Part shown: positions 1 to 7,640 of the stretch, piece after piece
How positions within the stretch are numbered: position 1 is the first letter of the stretch
How the letters are laid out: the number at the start of each line of letters is the position of its first letter
Source: Lachnospiraceae bacterium
Lineage (GTDB): Bacteria; Bacillota; Clostridia; Lachnospirales; Lachnospiraceae
DNA: 26,165 nucleotides
Assembly (NCBI GenBank): GCA_004556655.1
Contig: SFGF01000052.1
Coordinates: 1 to 26,165 of the forward strand
Direction of reading: 5' to 3'
Notes under the pieces: generated by a model
The model's input: the letters and a program-made list of their open reading frames with translations, nothing else
The model's database searches: none
Told to the model about the DNA's origin: nothing
Program-made: the position numbers and the translations under genes

Positions 1-97
1 TTAGTGAAAGTTGGAATATAAGTTGTAGAGCCGTATACGAGACCCGTATGTACGGTTCAATGGGAGGGGCGAGATAACTATTCTCCCTCTACCCTAT
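1..97 (+). mobile_element. Group II intron, 3' end only (domains V and VI)
   Basis: Bases 28-58 read as a group II intron domain V. The 5' arm GAGCCGTA pairs with the 3' arm TACGGTTC, a two-base bulge (TG) follows, and a short upper stem TACG/CGTA closes a loop of five bases. Bases 62-94 fold as domain VI, with GGG pairing to CCC and an unpaired A at 91. That A is the expected branch point and sits 7 bases from the inferred 3' splice site after AT at 96-97. The upper stem of domain V is shorter than in textbook introns, so the copy may be divergent or decayed. The reverse-transcriptase gene and 5' end would lie to the left of the window. The boundary is inferred from branch-point spacing. Confidence 0.8.
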
Positions 98-302
98 TTC
101 CTATAATCGGAAATTGTTTTCAGGTAATAGGAACGCATATATACAGCGGCAGATTGGGGACACCACCTTTTGTCGTTTTTATCCAGTACACCTTGGTGTA
201 CTGGATGCGAGATGTGCGGTGTCAAGCACATCTTTGTAATCCTTTGGAGGATATTTCTTCGAAGGAGATAGTTGCATAAGTGTTTGGAATGGAGGAAAGG
301 AA
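98..302 (+). promoter_or_regulatory. thiC leader region with stem-loops
   Basis: This 205-base stretch between the intron end and thiC holds no convincing gene. It contains a palindrome at 181-206 (two 12-base arms around TT), a second stem at 210-233 (AGATGTGC with GCACATCT, loop GGTGTCAA), and GACACC at 159-164, which is complementary to the GGTGTC in that loop. No U-run follows the hairpins, so they are not simple terminators. The conserved TPP-riboswitch segments (CTGAGA, GAACCTGA) are absent. A strong ribosome-binding site GGAGG at 291-295 serves thiC. Whether the hairpins regulate thiC is inference. Confidence 0.45.
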
Positions 303-1613
303 ATGGAAAACTACACAACACAAATGGATGCAGCCAGAAAAGGCGTCATTACACCACAGATTGAGACTGTTGCAAAAAAAGAACATATGCCGGTAGAGCA
401 GCTAATGAAGCTTGTAGCGGAAGGGAAAGTTGCGATTCCTGCCAACAAGCATCACAAATGTCTGGATCCTGAGGGCGTGGGCAGCATGCTGCGTACGAAA
501 ATTAATGTAAATCTCGGTGTGTCAAGAGACTGCAAAGACTACAATATTGAGATGGAAAAAGTTATGAGTGCGGTAAATCTGGGAGCTGAGGCCATCATGG
601 ATTTATCCAGTCATGGAAATACACAGCCGTTTCGTCAGAAACTTACCGGAGAATGTCCGGTTATGATCGGTACCGTTCCGGTATATGACAGTGTAATTCA
701 TTATCAGAGAGATCTGGCTACACTGACTGCAAAAGACTTTATTGATGTTGTTCGTCTTCATGCGGAAGATGGTGTGGACTTTGTTACTCTGCATTGTGGA
801 ATCACCAGAAAAACGATTGAGCAGATTCGTAAACATAAACGGAAAATGAATATCGTAAGCCGTGGAGGAAGTCTTGTATTTGCATGGATGAGCATGACAG
901 GGGAAGAAAATCCATTTTATGAATATTATGATGAGATTCTGGAAATCTGCGAAGAACATGACGTTACCATTTCTCTTGGTGATGCCTGCCGTCCGGGATG
1001 TCTTGCGGATGCCACCGATGTGTGCCAGATTGAGGAGTTGGTTCGTCTGGGCGAATTGACCAAACGTGCGTGGGATCACAATGTACAGGTTATGGTAGAG
1101 GGACCGGGACATGTGCCGTTGGATCAGGTAGCAGCCAATATGGAAGTGCAGAAGAGTATCTGTATGGGAGCACCGTTCTACGTACTTGGACCTCTGGTAA
1201 CAGATATCGCACCGGGATATGATCATATTACAGCAGCAATTGGCGGTGCAGTTGCAGCTATGAGCGGGGCAGCATTCCTGTGTTATGTGACTCCGGCGGA
1301 GCATCTGGCTCTTCCGAACGTGGATGATGTAAAACAGGGAATCATTGCTTCCAAGATAGCAGCGCATGCGGCTGATATTGCAAAAGGAATTCCGGGAGCA
1401 AGAGATATTGATGATAAGATGGCAGATGCCAGAAGAGCTCTTGACTGGGATGCACAGTTTGCCTGTGCCCTGGATCCGGAAACAGCGAAAGCCATCCGTG
1501 ATGACCGTCTGCCGGAAGATGATCACAGTGACACATGCAGTATGTGCGGAAAATTCTGTGCAGTGCGCAGTATGAATAAAGCGCTGGCCGGAGAATATAT
1601 CGATATTTTATAA
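303..1613 (+). CDS. thiC: Phosphomethylpyrimidine synthase ThiC (short form)
   Basis: ThiC is a radical SAM enzyme that converts aminoimidazole ribotide into hydroxymethylpyrimidine phosphate, the pyrimidine half of thiamine, in the cytoplasm. The 436-residue product has the family core, including NVNLGVSRD near residue 70, DLSSHGNT, VTLHCGIT, SRGGS, SLGDACRPG and VEGPGHVPLDQ. It lacks the N-terminal domain of the roughly 600-residue enterobacterial and Bacillus enzymes, as is common in anaerobes. The C-terminal iron-sulfur motif is C412-x2-C415-x3-C419, one residue shorter than the textbook CX2CX4C. The start is supported by GGAGG seven bases upstream. The gene stands alone, with no other thi gene in view and a group II intron end upstream. 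The identification is secure. Confidence 0.97.
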   Translation: MENYTTQMDAARKGVITPQIETVAKKEHMPVEQLMKLVAEGKVAIPANKHHKCLDPEGVGSMLRTKINVNLGVSRDCKDYNIEMEKVMSAVNLGAEAIMDLSSHGNTQPFRQKLTGECPVMIGTVPVYDSVIHYQRDLATLTAKDFIDVVRLHAEDGVDFVTLHCGITRKTIEQIRKHKRKMNIVSRGGSLVFAWMSMTGEENPFYEYYDEILEICEEHDVTISLGDACRPGCLADATDVCQIEELVRLGELTKRAWDHNVQVMVEGPGHVPLDQVAANMEVQKSICMGAPFYVLGPLVTDIAPGYDHITAAIGGAVAAMSGAAFLCYVTPAEHLALPNVDDVKQGIIASKIAAHAADIAKGIPGARDIDDKMADARRALDWDAQFACALDPETAKAIRDDRLPEDDHSDTCSMCGKFCAVRSMNKALAGEYIDIL

Positions 1614-1653
1614 AAAGTATTTTTTGATTTTGTTATAGAGATAAATGTATTGA

Positions 1654-1683
1654 GGCTGATAATAGTATATACTGTTATCAGCC
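1654..1683. repeat. 30-base imperfect palindrome after thiC
   Basis: GGCTGATAATAGTA and TACTGTTATCAGCC form a 14-bp stem with one G-U pair and TA in the centre. It starts 40 bases after the thiC stop. There is no clear U-run on either side, so it may be a weak terminator, an mRNA-stabilising hairpin or a protein-binding site. Confidence 0.5.
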
Positions 1684-1755
1684 AATGTACTTTATTGACC
1701 ATACAAATCTGCCAGAAAAATATTTTCGTTATTGTTCAATTGTTTTCGGACTTTT

Positions 1756-1785
1756 AAGCAAAGTTCCCGGTTGCGGACTTTGCTT
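1756..1785 (+). repeat. 9-bp inverted repeat overlapping the leader-RNA promoter
   Basis: AAGCAAAGT (1756-1764) and ACTTTGCTT (1777-1785) are perfect inverted repeats. GC-rich bases between them can extend the stem with one bulge. CGGACTTT also occurs twice, at 1748-1755 and 1774-1781. The right arm coincides with the possible -35 region of the next promoter. It could end the thiC transcript (the tail ATTCTGTT is a poor U-tract) or act as an operator. Confidence 0.45.
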
Positions 1786-1809
1786 ATTCTGTTATACTGG
1801 ATATATAAT
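1771..1809 (+). promoter_or_regulatory. Promoter for the leader RNA and rbsK operon
   Basis: Two overlapping sigma-A-type arrangements are visible. One is TTGCGG (1771-1776), 16 bases, then TATACT (1793-1798). The other is TTGCTT (1780-1785), 18 bases, then TATAAT (1804-1809). The first would start RNA near 1805, just before the closing stem of the structured leader. The second would start near 1817, inside it. Confidence 0.5.
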
Positions 1810-2001
1810 GAGACAAGGGACAAATAGTCAGTCGCGGCATGCTTGCATGCCTGTGAATGACCTTGGGGACCGCAAAAATATGAGGAAGCAGCCCGAATAG
1901 GGCGGATTCCGAATGTTTTTAGAATTTCGAGAGTGAGAAGCACGGAGAAATTCGTAGTCTCATCCCATTTGTTGGGCAACTTATATGAATGTCAACAAAT
2001 G
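1804..2001 (+). ncRNA. Structured, possibly pseudoknotted leader RNA upstream of rbsK
   Basis: A closing stem joins 1808-1814 (ATGAGAC) to 1957-1963 (GTCTCAT). Inside are three hairpins. Hairpin A pairs GTCA 1827-1830 with TGAC 1858-1861 and GGCATGC 1836-1842 with GCATGCC 1845-1851. Hairpin B stacks AAAAATAT 1874-1881/ATGTTTTT 1913-1920, GGAA/TTCC and GCCC/GGGC around GA-rich internal loops. Hairpin C pairs GAATTTC 1922-1928 with GAAATTC 1947-1953 and has an inner GTG/CAC. ACAAAT 1820-1825 can pair with ATTTGT 1967-1972, outside the closing stem, which would form a pseudoknot. The same ATTTGT can instead join a 9-bp hairpin, CATTTGTTG 1966-1974 with CAACAAATG 1993-2001, ending 19 bases before the ribokinase start. 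I do not recognise the class with certainty. The raiA-motif RNA of Clostridia is one candidate; a new riboswitch-like leader is another. Confidence 0.6.
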
Positions 2002-2020
2002 ATGTGCTGGGAGGTGCAGG

Positions 2021-2941
2021 ATGGAGAAAAAGAAGATTCTGATTATAGGAAGCCTGAATATGGATATGGACATACAGATGGAGCGTATGCCGGAGTGTGG
2101 TGAAACGGTTATGGGTCGGAGTATTACATACGTGCCGGGAGGCAAAGGCGCCAATCAGGCCTGTGCAGCGGGCAAGATGCAGGGAAGGGTGGCCATGCTG
2201 GGCTGTATCGGAGACGACAGTTTTGGAGAAAGGCAGAGAGAAAATCTGGCGGCGGCAGGTGTGGATGTTTCATATCTGAGTGTGGAAAAGAAGGTACCTA
2301 CCGGAATGGCGATTATTTATATTGATGATGCAGGAAATAATCATATTGTAGTGGTTCCCGGTGCAAATGACAGGTGCAGTGTTGATTATATTCGAAAAAA
2401 CAGAGAACTTCTGGAAGAGGCAGATTATGTGGTGTTCCAGATGGAAATTCCGTATGATACCATATTTTATGGAATCCGTGAGGCAAAGAGACTGGGAAAA
2501 ACAGTGATCCTGAACCCGGCTCCGGTACCGGATGATCTACCGGAAGATATCTGGGGAAAAATTGATTATCTGACGCCAAATGAAAAAGAACTTTGCAGGT
2601 TGTCCCAGGTTACTGGTGACAGGATCGAAGATTATGAGAGAGGAGCATGGAAACTTCTTGAAAAGGGAGTGGGAAATGTTCTGGTAACTCTGGGCAGCAT
2701 AGGTGCACTTTTTATGAACCGACAGGAAAAATATCTGGTTCCTGCCCGGAAAGTACAGGCAGTGGATACTACGGCAGCAGGAGATTGTTTCCATGGAGCG
2801 TTTCTCACCGGTATTTCCGAGGGGATGACAGTGAAAGAGGCTATATGGATGGCAAATCTGGCATCATCCATAGCGGTGACCAGAAAAGGCGCGCAGAGTT
2901 CATTGCCGGAACGGACAGAAGTAGATACAATTTTGACATAA
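2021..2941 (+). CDS. rbsK: Ribokinase (PfkB family sugar kinase)
   Basis: The product phosphorylates D-ribose, or a related sugar or nucleoside, at the expense of ATP in the cytoplasm. At 306 residues it has the usual ribokinase length. It carries the N-terminal sugar-binding signature GSLNMDMD (residues 10-17), the GGKGANQA glycine motif (residues 40-47), NPAPVP, TPNEKE, and the C-terminal PfkB signature DTTAAGD (249-255), in which D255 is the expected catalytic base. The start is supported by GGGAGG at 2009-2014. It is the first gene of a long run and follows the structured leader RNA, so that RNA may control its expression. No ribose transporter or rbsD is adjacent, so the exact substrate is unproven. 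The family assignment is very secure and the ribose specificity moderately so. Confidence 0.9.
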   Translation: MEKKKILIIGSLNMDMDIQMERMPECGETVMGRSITYVPGGKGANQACAAGKMQGRVAMLGCIGDDSFGERQRENLAAAGVDVSYLSVEKKVPTGMAIIYIDDAGNNHIVVVPGANDRCSVDYIRKNRELLEEADYVVFQMEIPYDTIFYGIREAKRLGKTVILNPAPVPDDLPEDIWGKIDYLTPNEKELCRLSQVTGDRIEDYERGAWKLLEKGVGNVLVTLGSIGALFMNRQEKYLVPARKVQAVDTTAAGDCFHGAFLTGISEGMTVKEAIWMANLASSIAVTRKGAQSSLPERTEVDTILT

Positions 2942-2957
2942 ATTTGGGAGGTTTGAC

Positions 2958-5072
2958 ATGACAGACAGACAACAGGCCAGAGAACAGGCCAGAAAACGGG
3001 CGGAAGAGTTGATAGGGAGTATGACACTGGAAGAGAAAGCGTCACAGCTTCGGTATGATGCACCGGCGATTCCCAGGCTGAAGGTACCGGCTTATAACTG
3101 GTGGAATGAGGCACTTCACGGTGTTGCGAGAGCAGGCACTGCAACCAGTTTTCCTCAGGCGATCGGTATGGCAGCGGCATTTGATGAAGAACTGATGAAA
3201 GAGGTAGGAGATGCAATTGCGCTGGAAGGAAGAGCAAAATACAATTCTTACAGCAAACAGGGTGACAGAGATATCTATAAAGGACTTACCTTCTGGTCAC
3301 CCAATGTGAATATTTTCCGTGATCCCAGATGGGGGAGAGGTCATGAGACTTACGGAGAGGATCCTTATCTGACCGGAAGGTTGGGTGTAAACTTTATCAA
3401 AGGACTGCAGGGAGAAGGCCAAGAATTGAAGGCGGCAGCCTGTGCCAAACATTTTGCGGTTCACAGCGGACCGGAAGATCTGCGGCACGAATTTGACGCG
3501 CAGGTTTCAGAGAAGGATTTGTGGGAAACCTATCTTCCCGCATTTGAGGCCTGTGTCAGAGAAGGAGAAGTGGAAGCTGTGATGGGTGCCTACAACAGAA
3601 CTAATGGAGAACCTTGCTGCGGACATACCGTTCTGATGGAAGAGATTCTTAGAGGAAAATGGGATTTCCAGGGACATTTTGTGTCGGACTGCTGGGCAAT
3701 CAAGGATTTCCATACCGGTCATATGGTTACAAATACAGCCCCGGAATCAGCAGCACTGGCACTGAAAAAGGGATGTGACGTAAACTGTGGCAATACTTAT
3801 CTTCATATCCTGAAAGCGTATCAGTTGGGGCTTGTGACAGAAGATGAGATTACTCAGGCAGCAGTACGATTATTTACTACCCGTTTCCTTCTGGGCTTAT
3901 TTGACGAGACAGAATATGATACCATTTCTTATGATATGGTGGAATGTAAGGAACATCTGGAATTGGCAGCAAAAGCCGCCAGGGAAAGCATGGTTCTTCT
4001 GAAAAATAACGGTGTTCTTCCACTGGACAAAGAGAAGGTAAAGACCATCGGTGTGATCGGACCCAATGCGGACAGCCGCAGAGTTATGATCGGGAATTAT
4101 TATGGAACTTCTTCTCATTATACGACTGTGCTGGAGGGAATTCAAAAAGAAGCCGGGGAAGAAATCCGTGTTCTGTATGCGGAAGGATGTCATCTTTATA
4201 AAGACAGAGTGGAAGGGCTTGCCATGAGACAGGATCGTCTGTCAGAAGCGATGATCGTGGCAGCAAACAGTGATGTAGTGGTACTGTGCCTCGGTCTGGA
4301 TGAAACCCTTGAAGGAGAAGAGATGGATCAGGGAAATGGTGTCGGCAGTGGAGACAAACAGGATCTGCTTCTTCCGGAAGTACAGGGAGAATTGCTGGAC
4401 AGACTTCTGGAACAGAGCACACCGGTTATTTTGTGCCTGATGGCAGGAAGTGCTATTGATATCAGCAATGCGGATGAAAAAGCAGCAGCAATCTTACAGA
4501 CATGGTATCCGGGAGCCGGCGGAGGAAAACAGGCTGCCGAAGTTCTGTTCGGAAAGATCTCACCGTCAGGAAAACTTCCGGTCACATTCTACCACAATGA
4601 GGATCTGGCATATATGCCTGCATTTACGGATTACTCGATGAAGGGAAGAACCTATCGGTATCTGGACCGCAAGCCAATGTATCCGTTTGGTTATGGGCTT
4701 ACCTATGGAAATGTAAAAGTGAAAGAGGTGCAGGTAAGTACTGAAAATGGAGTAAGTTTACAGATACAGGTGAAAAATGAAGGAATCAGAGCGACAGAAG
4801 ATGTAGTTGAAGTTTACATAAAAAATCTGGAATCTGCATACGCTGTGAAAAATCACAGTCTCTGCGGATTTGCCCGGGTAAAGCTGGAACCGGGAGAAGA
4901 AAAGAAAATCGAAATATCCATTCCGGAATCCGCATTTATGGTGATAGATGATAGCGGAGAGAAAAGGAGAGACGGAAACAGATTCCGGCTATCTGCAGGT
5001 ACCAGCCAGCCGGATGAGAGAAGCTTTGAACTGACCGGAATACATCCGGTGGAAGTTGAGATAGAAATCTAA
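2958..5072 (+). CDS. Glycoside hydrolase family 3, beta-xylosidase/beta-glucosidase-like
   Basis: GH3 enzymes remove single sugars from the non-reducing ends of beta-linked oligosaccharides by a retaining mechanism. This 704-residue protein has the full architecture: an N-terminal barrel (roughly 1-310), an alpha/beta sandwich (roughly 345-570) and a C-terminal fibronectin III-like domain (roughly 595-700). NWWNEALHG, SPNVNIFRDPRWGRG, YGEDP and KHFA are present. D244 in VSDCWAI is the expected nucleophile; SDC rather than SDW there and the NWWNEALHG segment resemble beta-xylosidases more than classical beta-glucosidases. There is no signal peptide, so it probably acts inside the cell on imported oligosaccharides. 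It lies 16 bases after the ribokinase, suggesting a pentose-salvage pair. Substrate specificity is inferred. Confidence 0.92.
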   Translation: MTDRQQAREQARKRAEELIGSMTLEEKASQLRYDAPAIPRLKVPAYNWWNEALHGVARAGTATSFPQAIGMAAAFDEELMKEVGDAIALEGRAKYNSYSKQGDRDIYKGLTFWSPNVNIFRDPRWGRGHETYGEDPYLTGRLGVNFIKGLQGEGQELKAAACAKHFAVHSGPEDLRHEFDAQVSEKDLWETYLPAFEACVREGEVEAVMGAYNRTNGEPCCGHTVLMEEILRGKWDFQGHFVSDCWAIKDFHTGHMVTNTAPESAALALKKGCDVNCGNTYLHILKAYQLGLVTEDEITQAAVRLFTTRFLLGLFDETEYDTISYDMVECKEHLELAAKAARESMVLLKNNGVLPLDKEKVKTIGVIGPNADSRRVMIGNYYGTSSHYTTVLEGIQKEAGEEIRVLYAEGCHLYKDRVEGLAMRQDRLSEAMIVAANSDVVVLCLGLDETLEGEEMDQGNGVGSGDKQDLLLPEVQGELLDRLLEQSTPVILCLMAGSAIDISNADEKAAAILQTWYPGAGGGKQAAEVLFGKISPSGKLPVTFYHNEDLAYMPAFTDYSMKGRTYRYLDRKPMYPFGYGLTYGNVKVKEVQVSTENGVSLQIQVKNEGIRATEDVVEVYIKNLESAYAVKNHSLCGFARVKLEPGEEKKIEISIPESAFMVIDDSGEKRRDGNRFRLSAGTSQPDERSFELTGIHPVEVEIEI

Positions 5073-5089
5073 GAAAAGGAGAGAATAAA

Positions 5090-5695
5090 ATGGATTTTGA
5101 AAATGTAAAGAAAAACCTGGAGAAGCATGGATTTAAAGTATCCTGCTTTGATACTGCAAAAGAGGCAGCTGATTATATTGATTCCCAGGTGGATAACAAA
5201 AGTATCGGTTTTGGAGGATCGGTTACACTGGATCAGATGGGGCTTTATGAGCGTTTGTCTGCCCACAATCAGGTCAGTTGGCACTGGAGAGTGCCGGAAG
5301 GGATGACAGGTCCGGAAGTAATTAAGCAGGAAGGTTCTGCAGAAATATATTTTTCTTCCGTCAATGGACTGGCAGAAACCGGAGAAATCATCAATATTGA
5401 TGGAACTTGCAATCGAATTGCAGATATTTTTTACGGACATGAAAAAGTCTATCTGGTTGCCGGAGAAAATAAGATCGAGAATAATTTTCACAGCGCACTT
5501 TCCCGTGCAAGAAATATTGCTGCTCCGTTAAATGCAAAACGATTGGGGAAGAAAACGCCGTGTGCTCTCAAAGGAGATCGCTGTTACGACTGTGACAGCC
5601 CGGAAAGAATCTGCCGCGGTCTGTCTGTACTGTGGGAGAAACCAGGTGCAGGGGAATTTGAAGTTATCTTGATTCATGAGAATCTTGGCTATTAA
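5090..5695 (+). CDS. LUD-domain protein (LutC/YkgG-like, DUF162)
   Basis: This 201-residue protein matches the LUD family, whose founding members LutB and LutC take part in lactate utilisation, although many single-domain anaerobe members have no proven role. The family's glycine-rich stretch GFGGSVTLDQMGL lies at about residues 43-55. SSVNGLAETGEI and the GTCNRI segment follow in the central domain. A cysteine cluster near the C-terminus (about residues 161-177, CYDCDSPERIC) could bind metal or be redox active. The gene follows the GH3 gene by 17 bases and overlaps the radical SAM gene. No lutA or lutB is nearby, so calling it a lactate enzyme would be unsafe. The family is secure and the function unknown. 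Confidence 0.88.
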   Translation: MDFENVKKNLEKHGFKVSCFDTAKEAADYIDSQVDNKSIGFGGSVTLDQMGLYERLSAHNQVSWHWRVPEGMTGPEVIKQEGSAEIYFSSVNGLAETGEIINIDGTCNRIADIFYGHEKVYLVAGENKIENNFHSALSRARNIAAPLNAKRLGKKTPCALKGDRCYDCDSPERICRGLSVLWEKPGAGEFEVILIHENLGY

Positions 5696-6608
5696 GATGA
5701 AGATATCGGTGAAAGAAAATCACAGCTGCACGCTTTGTCCCAGAATGTGCCGTGTGGACAGAGACAGCGGACAGAAAGGTTACTGTCGAATGGACAGCAC
5801 GGTGCGTGGAGCAAGAGCAGCGCTGCACATGTGGGAAGAACCTTGTATCTCGGGAGAAAAAGGCTCGGGTGCAGTGTTCTTTTCCGGATGTACGCTGGGC
5901 TGTGTGTTCTGTCAGAACCGACAGATTGCAGATGGAACCTGCGGAAAAGAGATATCGGTGGAAAGACTCAGTGATATATTTCTGGAGCTGCAGGAGAAAG
6001 GCGCAGCAAACATTAATCTTGTCACAGCATCTCATTTTGTCCTTCCGGTGATTCCGGCACTGGAATATGCGAAAAGTCGTGGTCTGAAGATCCCAGTGGT
6101 ATATAATACCGGAGGATATGAAAAGGTGGAGACACTGCGGATGCTGGAAGGAATTGTAGATGTGTGGCTGCCGGATTTTAAGTATATGGATTCGGAATTA
6201 AGCGAGAAATATTCTCGTGCAAAAGACTATCCTGAGGTGGCAGCTCGTGCACTGGAAGAAATGGTACGTCAGGCAGGAAACTGCATTTTTGATGAGGCAG
6301 GATATATACAAAAAGGTGTGATCGTGCGTCATCTGATTCTGCCCGGTCATACGGAGGATTCCAAAGCGGTGCTGCAATATCTGTATGAAACCTATAAGAA
6401 TAAGATTTATATTAGTGTGATGAATCAGTATACACCACTGCCCCATACGGCAGATATGCCTCCCTTAAATCGGAAGGTAACAAAACGGGAATATGATAGA
6501 GTCCTTGATTATGCCCTTTCTTTGGGAATTGAGCAGGGGTATTTTCAGGAAGGCGAAACAGCGGAAGAAAGTTTTATTCCGCTGTTTGATTATGAAGGAT
6601 TATCTTGA
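5676..6608 (+). CDS. PflX-like radical SAM protein
   Basis: The 310-residue product carries the radical SAM cluster motif CX3CX2C (CTLGCVFC, about residues 72-79), which binds a 4Fe-4S cluster to cleave S-adenosylmethionine. An extra N-terminal cysteine set (CTLCPRMC, then C at KGYC) precedes it, as in PflX (COG1313) proteins related to pyruvate formate-lyase activases. The glycyl-radical or other substrate is not known, and no glycyl radical enzyme is nearby. The ATG at 5676 overlaps the LUD gene by 20 bases. A second in-frame ATG at 5697, one base after the LUD stop, is equally plausible and would shorten the protein by seven residues; neither has a strong Shine-Dalgarno. The overlap suggests translational coupling. 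Confidence 0.88.
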   Translation: MRILAIKMKISVKENHSCTLCPRMCRVDRDSGQKGYCRMDSTVRGARAALHMWEEPCISGEKGSGAVFFSGCTLGCVFCQNRQIADGTCGKEISVERLSDIFLELQEKGAANINLVTASHFVLPVIPALEYAKSRGLKIPVVYNTGGYEKVETLRMLEGIVDVWLPDFKYMDSELSEKYSRAKDYPEVAARALEEMVRQAGNCIFDEAGYIQKGVIVRHLILPGHTEDSKAVLQYLYETYKNKIYISVMNQYTPLPHTADMPPLNRKVTKREYDRVLDYALSLGIEQGYFQEGETAEESFIPLFDYEGLS

Positions 6609-6620
6609 AAGGAGTAAATT

Positions 6621-7595
6621 ATGAAAGTTTCAATATTAGGTCCTGGCGGGATCGCCAGATGTATGGCAACAGCAGTACAGGGATTAAAAGAGCAGGGAGT
6701 AGAGGCATATGCGGTAGCTTCCAGAAATCTGGAGAGAGCAAAAGCATTTGCAGCTGAATGGGGATTTGAGAAAGCATATGGTTCTTACGAAGAAATGCTG
6801 GAGGACCCGGAGGTGGAACTGGTTTATGTGTCCACACCTCATTCCCATCATTATCAGTATGCGAAGATGTGCCTGGAGCATGGAAAGCATGTGCTGGTAG
6901 AAAAGGCATTTACAGTAAATGCTGTGCAGGCAGAAGAATTGATTCGCATGTCGGAAGAAAAAAATCTTCTTCTTGCAGAGGCAATCTGGACAAGATATAT
7001 GCCAAGCAGAAAAATGATCGATGACATTGTAGAAAGCGGTGTGATCGGTGATGTTACATCTTTGACAGCAAATCTGGGATATCCGCTGAAACATGTGGAG
7101 CGTCTGCAGAATCCGGAACTTGCAGGCGGAGCACTTCTGGATCTGGGGGTATATCCGATCAATTTTGCACTTATGGTATTTCATGGAGAGGTGAAAGAGG
7201 TACAGTCCACAGCCGTCATATCACCAAAAGGGATTGACTGGATGAACAGCATTACATTGACGTTTGATGACGGAAAAATGGCAGTTCTTCACAGCAACAT
7301 GCTGGCGTTGCCGGATCGGGAAGGTGTGATCAACGGAGAAAAAGGATATATTGAAATCCAGAATATTAATAATTGTGAGGAAATCCGTGTGTACGATGAA
7401 AATCGTCAGGTAAAAGAGCGGTATCAGGTACCGGAGCAGATCAACGGATACGAATATGAAGTTCTTGCATGCAAACAGGCTATTTTGGATGGAAAATGTG
7501 AGTGTCCACAGATGCCTCACAGTGAAATCCTCAGAGTGATGAGAATGATGGATCAGATCAGAGAAAGCTGGGGTATGAAATTTCCCTGTGAATAG
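6621..7595 (+). CDS. Gfo/Idh/MocA family oxidoreductase
   Basis: This is a cytoplasmic NAD(P)-dependent dehydrogenase, typically acting on sugars, inositols or dihydrodiols. The 324-residue protein opens with a Rossmann fold (GPGGIAR, residues 7-13). It then has the STPHSHH segment and the EKAF motif in the place of the family's usual EKP. LDLGVYPI lies in the C-terminal substrate domain. AGGALLDLGVYPIN resembles dimeric dihydrodiol dehydrogenase-like members. It follows the radical SAM gene by 12 bases with GAAAGGAG as ribosome-binding site. The neighbouring ribokinase and GH3 genes make a sugar substrate plausible, but this is context only. The Ala for Pro change in EKP occurs in other members and does not by itself imply loss of activity. 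Confidence 0.9.
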   Translation: MKVSILGPGGIARCMATAVQGLKEQGVEAYAVASRNLERAKAFAAEWGFEKAYGSYEEMLEDPEVELVYVSTPHSHHYQYAKMCLEHGKHVLVEKAFTVNAVQAEELIRMSEEKNLLLAEAIWTRYMPSRKMIDDIVESGVIGDVTSLTANLGYPLKHVERLQNPELAGGALLDLGVYPINFALMVFHGEVKEVQSTAVISPKGIDWMNSITLTFDDGKMAVLHSNMLALPDREGVINGEKGYIEIQNINNCEEIRVYDENRQVKERYQVPEQINGYEYEVLACKQAILDGKCECPQMPHSEILRVMRMMDQIRESWGMKFPCE

Positions 7596-7640
7596 TCGGG
7601 AAACAGAGAAAGTGGAATTGAAAGAAGCGAGAGGAGCCAT

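Noticed and set aside
98..302. TPP riboswitch before thiC
   Set aside because: The conserved CTGAGA and GAACCTGA segments are absent from this stretch.
603..1526. Long minus-strand open frame opposite thiC
   Set aside because: It mirrors the thiC codons, has no ribosome-binding site and gives a cysteine- and histidine-rich translation of no known type.
1884..1894. GGAAGCAGCCC resembling the conserved part of signal recognition particle RNA
   Set aside because: The partner strand and the GGUCAGG side of helix 8 are missing; the bases fit hairpin B of the leader RNA instead.
1692..1979. Open frames on both strands across the leader RNA
   Set aside because: Neither has a ribosome-binding site or recognisable protein, and the segment is dominated by RNA pairing.
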